A DNA stretch of 20,223 bases from Clostridia bacterium. Its GTDB lineage: Bacteria; Bacillota_A; Clostridia; Christensenellales; Aristaeellaceae. Under the pieces are notes generated by a model. The model had not been told where the DNA came from. It saw nothing but the letters and a program-made list of their open reading frames with translations, and did not search any database. Where the stretch lies: NCBI GenBank assembly GCA_017938785.1, contig JAGBAU010000039.1, positions 1 to 20,223 of the forward strand, written 5' to 3'. The position numbers and the translations under genes were made by a program. Every line of letters starts with the position of its first letter. Position 1 is the stretch's first letter. This document shows, piece by piece, positions 14,225 through 20,223 of the stretch.

Positions 14225-14413
14225 ATGCCCATGGAAAAGAAGGATAAGCCGTTTACTGCCAAGGGAAATGGCTGGGTGAGCTGCGCAATCGGCTCCGGAA
14301 AGGGAAAGAGCGCAATCTGGAGATGTGAAAAGTGCGGCTGGGAGGCGGAGGTTTCCGCCTGGAAGCCCGCGGCATGTCCCCGCTGCGATCAGCCCTTCGA
14401 TCAATACCATTGA
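14225..14413 (+). CDS. Small zinc-ribbon protein
   Basis: A 62-residue protein with WRCEKCGWEAEV and AACPRCDQPF, that is CxxC at residues 34/37 and 51/54, a rubredoxin-like zinc ribbon binding one metal. The N-terminus is basic (MEKKDKPFTAKGNG). The ATG at 14225 is two bases after the stop of the GATase1-like gene and has no separate strong RBS, so translation is probably coupled; the in-frame ATG at 14231 is an alternative. It is followed directly by a terminator. I recognise no named family. The tight link suggests it serves the GATase1-like protein, for example as a metal-bound partner, which is inference. Confidence 0.7.
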   Translation: MPMEKKDKPFTAKGNGWVSCAIGSGKGKSAIWRCEKCGWEAEVSAWKPAACPRCDQPFDQYH

Positions 14414-14420
14414 AATACGA

Positions 14421-14460
14421 AACAACGCTGCCTTTGCGGGCGGCGTTGTTTTTCCGTTTT
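14421..14460 (+). terminator. Terminator after the zinc-ribbon gene
   Basis: AACAACGCTGCC (14421-14432) pairs with GGCGGCGTTGTT (14439-14450) with one G-U pair and a TTTGCG loop, followed by TTTCCGTTTT. Confidence 0.87.
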
Positions 14461-14527
14461 CCAGAAGGATTCTGTAAGGAAATAAAGAATATATAAATAT
14501 TGCGGATTGAGACGTAAGGCCGGAATC

Positions 14528-14555
14528 TTGTTTTTCGCGGTATATGTGATATAAT
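14528..14555 (+). promoter_or_regulatory. Promoter of the AraC-NahK-NagB operon
   Basis: TTGTTT (14528-14533) and TATAAT (14550-14555) are 16 bases apart, and TGA before TATAAT gives an extended -10. The transcript should start near 14562, which argues against translation from the ATG at 14563 and for the GTG at 14617. Confidence 0.7.
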
Positions 14556-14616
14556 TTAAACGGTGATTTTAAGCATTCACTGGATTCAATATCAATACAA
14601 AAGAGGCGCAGAAACA

Positions 14617-15849
14617 GTGATACGAAATCTGAACCGGCTGAGTTTTTCAACCTATGGCCGCGTACTCGGAGAGCGGCTTGCCGCCCACGGTTTCCCGACG
14701 GGTGATAAGTGGATCACGCGCCAGCAGAGCATTGTGGGCAAAACGGATGCATTCTATCAGTGCGCCAATGCCGACGTCTACATGGATTATGAAAGCGGCA
14801 TGGCCGTGCTGCTCGTTTCCCGGAGCGCAGATTCCGGGGATATAGAGGCATTTTATCTGGATAAGCCCGTGTGTGTGAGCCGGGGAATCTATTATTGTGT
14901 GATTCCCTTCGATGAAAGCTGTGAAATTCATCTGTGCATGCACAGGGATGCGCAGGTTGTGAGTGTGCCCCGGCAAGGGAACGGCAGCATGAGCGTTTTG
15001 TCTGCCAACATGAACATTCGCGGTATCCGCACGCTCTTCTATCAGGAGAAGGAAAACGGCTTCTTCTTTAAGGGCGAAGCCCACCGCCAGTATGAACTGA
15101 CTTACATGGACAAGGGCAGCATGCACTCCATCGTCGGCGGCCAGGAGTACATTCTGGAGCCCGGGGAGATGATGCTCTACGGCCTCGACCAGTGGCATTC
15201 CCAGTATGCCGAGGAGGATGGCCGGGTGTGCTTTTTGACCATTACCTTCGATATGGATTGCGATTATATCGATATCCTGCTTAACCAAACGCTGAAGGTG
15301 GATTCTGCGGGCGCGGCGCTGCTCAACAGCATTCTGCGGGAATCCCGCCAGGCGGACGTGCTGAGCGGAGATTTCATCTGCTGCCAGCTGATGCAGTTTT
15401 TGCTGTGCATGATTCGCCGCGCATATCGCGGGGAACCGGGCACGCCCCTGCCCCGGCCCTACAGTGTAAACAGCGAAAATAACATCGTGGACCAGGCCCT
15501 GCGCTACATTACGGAGAATATCTATGATAAACTCACCGTGGCAGGCGTGGCCAAGGCGGTGAACGTGAGCCCGTCCTACCTGTCGGTGCTCTTCTCCCGC
15601 CACCTGAAAACCAAACCCAGCGATTACATACGCCGCGAAAAGCTGGAGGAGAGCAAGCGCCTGATCAAGCAGGGTGAAATGAGTTTTTCCCAGATTGCGG
15701 ATGAACTGCGCTTTTCGTCCGTGTGCCATTTCTCCTATCTGTTCAAGAAGTGGTACGGCATGACGCCCTCTGAATTCTCCCGCAGCATCGCGCCGGGAGA
15801 ACTGATACAAAAGAACCTGCGCAAGGCGGAGGAAGAATCCCATGTTTGA
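14617..15849 (+). CDS. AraC-family transcriptional regulator
   Basis: A 410-residue regulator with an N-terminal region of about 150 residues of unknown fold, a cupin-like ligand-binding part (ELTYMDKGSMHSIVGG, LEPGEMMLYGLDQWHSQY), and a C-terminal AraC/XylS DNA-binding domain with two helix-turn-helix units: LTVAGVAKAVNVSPSYLSVL and the second around FSQIADELRFSSVCHFSYLF, closing with KKWYGMTPSEF. It probably senses a sugar or its phosphate and controls this operon. The GTG at 14617 is preferred: AAGAGG (14601-14606) is ten bases upstream, while the ATG at 14563 falls at the expected transcription start. Its last eight bases overlap the start of the kinase gene, a sign of translational coupling. 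Confidence 0.88.
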   Translation: MIRNLNRLSFSTYGRVLGERLAAHGFPTGDKWITRQQSIVGKTDAFYQCANADVYMDYESGMAVLLVSRSADSGDIEAFYLDKPVCVSRGIYYCVIPFDESCEIHLCMHRDAQVVSVPRQGNGSMSVLSANMNIRGIRTLFYQEKENGFFFKGEAHRQYELTYMDKGSMHSIVGGQEYILEPGEMMLYGLDQWHSQYAEEDGRVCFLTITFDMDCDYIDILLNQTLKVDSAGAALLNSILRESRQADVLSGDFICCQLMQFLLCMIRRAYRGEPGTPLPRPYSVNSENNIVDQALRYITENIYDKLTVAGVAKAVNVSPSYLSVLFSRHLKTKPSDYIRREKLEESKRLIKQGEMSFSQIADELRFSSVCHFSYLFKKWYGMTPSEFSRSIAPGELIQKNLRKAEEESHV

Positions 15850-16927
15850 TGTACTTCGGCAATTTGCCCTGGAGGGTAAGCCGCTCTCCTGCAAAATCTA
15901 TGGAAACGGCCATATCAACCGCACCTACCTGGTGGTCACCGACGCCGGAAAGCGCTACATCCTGCAGCGCATCAACAACGATATTTTCAAGGATGTTCCC
16001 GGCCTGATGAACAACATCTCGCAGGTGATCGACCATCTGCGCGGCAAGGGCCTGGATGAACGCCATGCCCTGCATCTGGTTCCTGCGGTGGACGGCGCGG
16101 CCTATACCTGCTATAATGGAGATGCGGATAAAGCGGGCTACTACCGCATATACGCTTTCGTGGAGGATAGCCTCTGCCTGGACCGTGCGGAGAACGCGCA
16201 GGATTTCTATCAGAGCGCCGTAGCCTTCGGTACCTTCCAGATGCAGCTGGCGGATTTCCCGGCGGAGAAGCTGACGGAGACCATTCCGGCCTTCCACAAC
16301 ACCCTGAACCGCGTAAGCAAGCTGCGCCGTGCCATCGAGGCCGACGTCCTGGACCGTGCGAAGCTGGTGCAGAGGGAGATTGATTTCGCCCTGCGCGAAG
16401 CCGAAAACGCAGGCTGTATGCTGGAACTCCTCGAAAAGGGAGATTTGCCCCTGCGCGTCACCCACAATGATACCAAGCTCAACAACGTCATGCTGGACGC
16501 CCAAACACGTGCACCCCTGTGCGTGATCGATCTGGATACGGTCATGCCGGGCCTCAGCGGCAACGACTTCGGCGATTCCATCCGTTTCGGCGCAAGCACC
16601 GGCGCGGAGGACGAGCGGGATCTGGACAAGATCGAAATGAGCCTGGATCTCTTCCGGGCCTATTCGAAGGGCTTCCTTTCCGCCTGCGGCAGCGCCCTTA
16701 CGCCCGTCGAAATCGAAACCCTGCCCATGGGCGCGAAGCTCATGACCTATGAATGCGGCATCCGCTTCCTCACCGATTACCTGGAGGGGGACACCTACTT
16801 CCGCATCCACCGTCCCGACCACAACCTGGACCGCACCCGTACCCAGTTCAAGCTCGTTGCCGATATGAACCGGAAGTGGGATGCAATGATGGAAATCATC
16901 CGCGAGGAAACCCCGCGGTTGCTTTAA
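15842..16927 (+). CDS. nahK: N-acetylhexosamine 1-kinase-like (APH-fold kinase)
   Basis: A 361-residue cytoplasmic kinase of the aminoglycoside-phosphotransferase fold, closely patterned on Bifidobacterium NahK, which makes GlcNAc-1-P or GalNAc-1-P with ATP. Shared blocks are YGNGHINRTYLV and RYILQRINNDIF in the N-lobe, LTETIPAFHNT, then LRVTHNDTKLNNVMLD with catalytic base D210, IDLDTVMPG with metal-binding D230/D232, NDFGDSIRFGAS, and ECGIRFLTDYLEGDTYF. The length matches NahK (about 359). The ATG lies inside the end of the AraC gene with GGAGGAA nine bases upstream. nagB follows 26 bases after the stop. A related but different small-molecule kinase is possible; the long run of NahK-specific blocks, recalled from memory rather than searched, makes it the best call. 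Confidence 0.85.
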   Translation: MFDVLRQFALEGKPLSCKIYGNGHINRTYLVVTDAGKRYILQRINNDIFKDVPGLMNNISQVIDHLRGKGLDERHALHLVPAVDGAAYTCYNGDADKAGYYRIYAFVEDSLCLDRAENAQDFYQSAVAFGTFQMQLADFPAEKLTETIPAFHNTLNRVSKLRRAIEADVLDRAKLVQREIDFALREAENAGCMLELLEKGDLPLRVTHNDTKLNNVMLDAQTRAPLCVIDLDTVMPGLSGNDFGDSIRFGASTGAEDERDLDKIEMSLDLFRAYSKGFLSACGSALTPVEIETLPMGAKLMTYECGIRFLTDYLEGDTYFRIHRPDHNLDRTRTQFKLVADMNRKWDAMMEIIREETPRLL

Positions 16928-16953
16928 AAAGTACAATTAAGGGGGAAACCACA

Positions 16954-17676
16954 ATGCAGATTCATGTTTACAAGACCCGTGAACTGGCCGCCAAGGCTTG
17001 CGCAACCATCATCGCCGCCGAAATTCTCAACAAGCCGAACATGGTGCTGGGCCTGCCCACCGGTTCTTCTCCGGTACCCACCTATGCCGAGCTGATTCGC
17101 ATGAACAAGGATGGCGTGGTTGACTTTTCCAAGGTGACCACCTACAACCTGGACGAATATGTGGGCCTGGAAGGCGATCATCCCCAGAGCTATCGTTACT
17201 TCATGAACGACAACCTGTTCGATCATGTAAACATCGATAAGGCCAACACCCACGTTCCCTGCGGCATCGGCGATGTGGAAGCCAACGCAGTGGCATACGA
17301 AGAGGCCATCAATGCTGCCGGCGGCATCGACCTGCAGTTCATGGGCATCGGCCGCAACGGCCACATCGGCTTCAACGAGCCCGCAGAAGCCTATCCGGAT
17401 TGCACCAGCATCATCACCCTGACCGAATCCACCATCGACGCCAACAAGCGCTTCTTCGATTCTGCTGATGAAGTTCCGCGCAAGGCCATCTCCATGGGCG
17501 TAGGCACCATCATGCGCGCCCGCAAGGCTCTGCTCATCGCCACCGGCGCCGACAAGGCAGATGCAGTGCTCACCCTGGTGAAGGGCGCAATCAACCCCAA
17601 CCTGCCCGCATCCGCCCTGCGCATGCATCCCAACGCCATCATCGTTCTGGACGAGGAAGCAGCCTCCAAGCTGTAA
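16954..17676 (+). CDS. nagB: Glucosamine-6-phosphate deaminase
   Basis: A 240-residue cytoplasmic enzyme that converts glucosamine 6-phosphate to fructose 6-phosphate and ammonia, the last step of amino-sugar catabolism. Marks are VLGLPTGSSP (phosphate loop, residues 31-40), TYNLDEYVGL with active-site D67, GIGRNGHIGFNEP with H137 and E142, and SMGVGTIMRARKALLIATGADKA. The RNGH form, with Asn where the E. coli enzyme has Asp, is usual in Firmicutes. The short length fits the Bacillus-type enzyme without the E. coli C-terminal extension. The frame is open upstream into the kinase gene, but the ATG at 16954 with AAGGGGGA just before it is the conserved start. It ends the operon before a strong terminator. 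Confidence 0.95.
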   Translation: MQIHVYKTRELAAKACATIIAAEILNKPNMVLGLPTGSSPVPTYAELIRMNKDGVVDFSKVTTYNLDEYVGLEGDHPQSYRYFMNDNLFDHVNIDKANTHVPCGIGDVEANAVAYEEAINAAGGIDLQFMGIGRNGHIGFNEPAEAYPDCTSIITLTESTIDANKRFFDSADEVPRKAISMGVGTIMRARKALLIATGADKADAVLTLVKGAINPNLPASALRMHPNAIIVLDEEAASKL

Positions 17677-17689
17677 ACGCACCGGAAAG

Positions 17690-17715
17690 AAAAACCTCCC
17701 GCAAGGGAGGTTTTT
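17690..17715. terminator. Bidirectional terminator between nagB and the glycosyltransferase gene
   Basis: AAAAACCTCCC (17690-17700) and GGGAGGTTTTT (17705-17715) form a perfect stem around GCAA, with T runs in both directions. It serves nagB from the left and the minus-strand gene ending at 17720 from the right. Confidence 0.9.
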
Positions 17716-17719
17716 GTGT

Positions 17720-18829
17720 TTATTTCGTGTGGAGTATGCGTTTCAGCCTGCGCTTTACCATTTTCTTCAGCTGAGGATAGGCATATCGGCAGTATGTCTT
17801 TACAGGGAAATGCGGCTGAACACCCGCAAAAGCGGCCATTCGTTTGTTTACATACACAAAGAAGGGACCAAGCCATGGCCTTTTTCGATTGTTAGGAAGA
17901 TGGCTCAGGTTTGCATCGATACATATTGCATTCAATTCTTTCATTGCATTGATGGGGTATTGATATGCATAGAAATGATCAATCTTACGAATTGTAATCA
18001 GTTCATTTCCGGGCTGCATAAACAGGGCGTTGTGAGAACAGGATCCTTCGGTCGCTGTAAAGCTTTTGCAGCCCTTCAGCATTGCAACTTGTTCCTCAAA
18101 AGAGAATTTCTCCGGACTTACAATATGGTAACCCATATCGCGGAACACTTTTTCAATGGCTTCTTCACCGAAATCGCGGTTGCCTGAAAATGCAGTTCGG
18201 GTGAAATAGATTTTGGGATATCTCTCGTCCGCATCAATCTTTGAAAGAATTCGGTCTATTATGTCTTTGTATTCAAGCGTATACATTCGGTGCTTTGTAT
18301 CAGCATCGACATAAAAGCTTTTATCAGGCAAATAGATTTTTTTGAACTTGGTGGGTTTTGATATGTATTCCAGTTTTTCTATATCAATCCCCAGAATTTG
18401 AAGCAGCCTGAAGAAGTTGGCAGGCAGCGGTGCAGGATGCTGGGTAGTATAAACCCATTGAGCGTTTCGAATATACTCGGGAACATTTTCGGAGAACAAG
18501 GGCCAGAGCTGGCTGATGCAATCTGTGATGCAATGGCCCCAAGTATCATGGAACATTCCCAGATATAAAACTTCTCTGTCATCATATATCAGTTCAGATT
18601 CATTGAAAGGATATGCCTTTGCCCAGGCGTACGCATTTTGAAGGTGGGAATGATCGTAGTATCTATCCTTATCGAAGATACCGCCGCCTTCAGACATTTT
18701 TCCGGGGAGAAGGGTGGCCTCATTGATTTCAGTAATAGACAGAGAAAGCTTACTCAGGTAGTTCGCTTCGCAGCGTTCTTTGGTGCCTTTCAACATGGAT
18801 TTTTTCACATAATCGTAGTTGACTTTCAT
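17720..18829 (-). CDS. Glycosyltransferase family 61-like protein (DUF563)
   Basis: A 369-residue protein without a signal peptide. GT61-type marks are EVLYLGMFHDTWGHCITDCI (equivalent to the HWL/HF region), KIYFTRTAFSGNRDFGEEAI, then GYHIVSPEKFSFEEQVAMLK, and FTATEGSCSHNALFMQPGNELI, which matches the GxxxxN..F..PG block. The C-terminus is very basic (KKMVKRRLKRILHTK), consistent with membrane-surface association. GT61 enzymes transfer sugars such as xylose in polysaccharide or glycoprotein synthesis; the acceptor is unknown. The ATG at 18829 with AAAGGG seven bases upstream is preferred to a TTG at 18871 that overlaps the upstream gene and lacks an RBS. Base use is unlike the neighbours: four 60-base stretches counted gave 32-47% GC, against about 58-62% on both sides, pointing to acquisition from elsewhere. 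Confidence 0.8.
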   Translation of the reverse strand: MKVNYDYVKKSMLKGTKERCEANYLSKLSLSITEINEATLLPGKMSEGGGIFDKDRYYDHSHLQNAYAWAKAYPFNESELIYDDREVLYLGMFHDTWGHCITDCISQLWPLFSENVPEYIRNAQWVYTTQHPAPLPANFFRLLQILGIDIEKLEYISKPTKFKKIYLPDKSFYVDADTKHRMYTLEYKDIIDRILSKIDADERYPKIYFTRTAFSGNRDFGEEAIEKVFRDMGYHIVSPEKFSFEEQVAMLKGCKSFTATEGSCSHNALFMQPGNELITIRKIDHFYAYQYPINAMKELNAICIDANLSHLPNNRKRPWLGPFFVYVNKRMAAFAGVQPHFPVKTYCRYAYPQLKKMVKRRLKRILHTK

Positions 18830-18857
18830 TGCGCAGCCCTTTCTATGGTTTATAAAA

Positions 18858-20223
18858 TCAATTCCGTTCAAATGTAAATCCGCAGATGAAGCGGCGAGGG
18901 ACGTTTTGCATGCGCAGGCTCACCAGCCAGCTGCCGCCGGTAAAGGCGTCACTGACGGGTAGCTCGGTGATTTCGGGCAGCATTTCACCGTCCCAGCTTA
19001 AATCCACAGGGCCCATGCGCACGCATTCCCGCAGGGAGATGGGCTTCTGGGCGGTGACGAAGCGGAAGACCACTTCCTTCACGGGTTCAGAGAATTCAAA
19101 TGCGTCCACCAGGCGTACCACACCTTCCGCACGGCTGGTGATCAGGGTGCGCTGGTAGGCGGCCACAGGGCAGGCTTCGGGGTAGGTTTCCGAAAGGTCC
19201 ACGCTCATCAAATCCCGGTCCTGACTAAAATCCGCATCCGTATGCGGCAGCTTTACGGGCTGGAAGGTGGGGGAACAGTCGTCGATCATCGGCAGGCTGT
19301 GTACGGCGCCGCCGGCGTCCACCAGGATGGGTGCGCCGTCCGTAAAGAGGGTCACATCGCCTGCATTGGCGCGGTTGCCCATACCTGCGATGGCGGCGAA
19401 CATGTTGTCCAGGCGGGAGACCATCAGCGAACCATTTTCCGCTGCGGCGCGGCGCAGGCGGGGCGGATTGCCGCATTCATCCTGGGCGGCGCGCATGTAT
19501 TCCATGTTCAGGATGCGTCCGCTGAGGCTGAAGCCGCTCTGTTCGGTGATGTTGCCCAGCTGTACGCCCAGGGCACAGAGGGAGCGTTCCCGGGTCAGGT
19601 GGCCCAGACGGAACAGATCCATGCCTGCGATACGGGGGCGCATGGTATCCCCGGCAGGGTTGACGAAGAGCTCGCCCTGGATCCAGGGGATGATCAAATC
19701 GTCCAGCCAACCGGCGGGAGGTACGCTGCGGGTCAGGTCGAGTTCGCCGCGGGTCACGCGCTTCAAAAGCCGCGCAAGGTCCGCAATGGCGCAGGCGTCC
19801 GCCACGCGCTCCTCGATGGGCGCGCTGGGATCGGACTGGCTTGCACAAATCTTGTCCAGCAGGCGCAGCAGCAGCTTCACCGGCTGCTGGCGGCGCGCAG
19901 GGTTCTTTTCCATTAAAACGCAGGTCAGCAGCAGATCGCTCATGATCAGCGCGGGACAGCTGCCGATCAGGCGCATGAAGGGATAATCCTCATGGGCGAG
20001 GATGGGGGCGAGCAACCGGCGGCGCACTTCGGAAAGCATCACGCTCTGGATGCGCGGGCTGTATTCTGCAAGGCGCGCACCGTGCCGGCGCAGGATCCAG
20101 GCAAACAGCATGCCCGTCTCCGCAGCCTGTACGTCGATGGCCGGGCGTGCGGGATCATCGACGCCCATGCGGTTCACGCTCCAGCTGCCTTCCTCGCAGA
20201 TCATCACAATCAGATCCACCATG
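18858..20223 (-). CDS. Heparinase II/III-like protein, partial (5' end outside window)
   Basis: About 455 residues of a protein that enters from the right edge; the Met at 20222 is probably internal. The first part (LIVMICEEGSWSVNRMG, IDVQAAETGMLFAWIL, a run of amphipathic helices to about residue 220) fits the alpha-toroid domain of polysaccharide lyase-like heparinase II/III proteins. The later part (LMVSRLDNMFAAIAG, GDVTLFTDGAPILVDAGG, HSLPMIDD) fits the beta-sheet domain. Where many clostridial relatives read HNDVG before the strand, this one reads RANAGD, and the Y..W..QS stretch before HNLP appears deleted, so lyase activity is doubtful. The stop lies 28 bases before the preferred start of the glycosyltransferase gene, so the two may be cotranscribed. 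No signal peptide can be judged because the start is missing. Confidence 0.7.
   Translation of the reverse strand, partial: MVDLIVMICEEGSWSVNRMGVDDPARPAIDVQAAETGMLFAWILRRHGARLAEYSPRIQSVMLSEVRRRLLAPILAHEDYPFMRLIGSCPALIMSDLLLTCVLMEKNPARRQQPVKLLLRLLDKICASQSDPSAPIEERVADACAIADLARLLKRVTRGELDLTRSVPPAGWLDDLIIPWIQGELFVNPAGDTMRPRIAGMDLFRLGHLTRERSLCALGVQLGNITEQSGFSLSGRILNMEYMRAAQDECGNPPRLRRAAAENGSLMVSRLDNMFAAIAGMGNRANAGDVTLFTDGAPILVDAGGAVHSLPMIDDCSPTFQPVKLPHTDADFSQDRDLMSVDLSETYPEACPVAAYQRTLITSRAEGVVRLVDAFEFSEPVKEVVFRFVTAQKPISLRECVRMGPVDLSWDGEMLPEITELPVSDAFTGGSWLVSLRMQNVPRRFICGFTFERN

Noticed and set aside
14647..15894. 415-residue minus-strand frame opposite the AraC gene
   Set aside because: AraC is supported by two helix-turn-helix units and an upstream promoter; the antisense frame has no motif.

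Overview
The window looks like a piece of a gut-type Clostridia (Bacillota) chromosome or metagenome bin. This is inferred from near-consensus TTGACA/TATAAT promoters, strong AGGAGG ribosome binding sites, compact operons separated by hairpin-T terminators, Firmicutes-style NagB and AraC proteins, and strongly C-ending codon use (roughly 56-60% GC in most genes). No tRNA, rRNA, CRISPR array, insertion sequence or prophage gene was seen.

Layout. (1) Positions 1-405 are a minus-strand fragment of holB (DNA polymerase III delta'). It runs directly into a 5'-truncated FGGY sugar kinase at about 392-406, an abrupt chimeric junction (misassembly or rearrangement). (2) 335-7912 is a sugar-uptake and catabolism locus: FGGY kinase, SMP-30/gluconolactonase-like propeller protein, then a regulated promoter and a ribose-type ABC importer (binding protein, permease A, double ATPase, permease B). 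(3) 8030-9299 (minus): a YihX-like HAD phosphatase and a cupin-type phosphoglucose isomerase, each with its own signals. (4) 9521-10696 (plus): an aldo/keto reductase with two C-terminal 4Fe-4S motifs. (5) 10732-13328 (minus): an M20 amidohydrolase downstream of an NhaC-family antiporter. (6) 13477-14413 (plus): a GATase1-like protein followed by a tiny zinc-ribbon protein. (7) 14617-17676 (plus): AraC regulator, NahK-like N-acetylhexosamine 1-kinase and NagB, a compact amino-sugar operon. (8) 17720-20223 (minus): a low-GC family-61 glycosyltransferase-like gene downstream of a heparinase II/III-like gene that leaves the window.

Functional theme. Most genes serve carbohydrate uptake and sugar-phosphate metabolism. 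The importer probably brings in a pentose or related monosaccharide or sugar acid, with the kinase and lactonase-like protein upstream. NahK/NagB handle N-acetylhexosamines. The HAD phosphatase and cupin isomerase act on hexose phosphates. The M20/NhaC pair suggests use of N-acyl amino acids or similar amides.

I did not find a clearly new multi-gene defence or mobile system. The points most worth a second look are the holB/FGGY junction, the CGTTTG operator array in front of the importer, the asymmetric double ATPase, the degenerate heparinase-like protein, the GATase1-like/zinc-ribbon pair and the NahK-NagB pairing.
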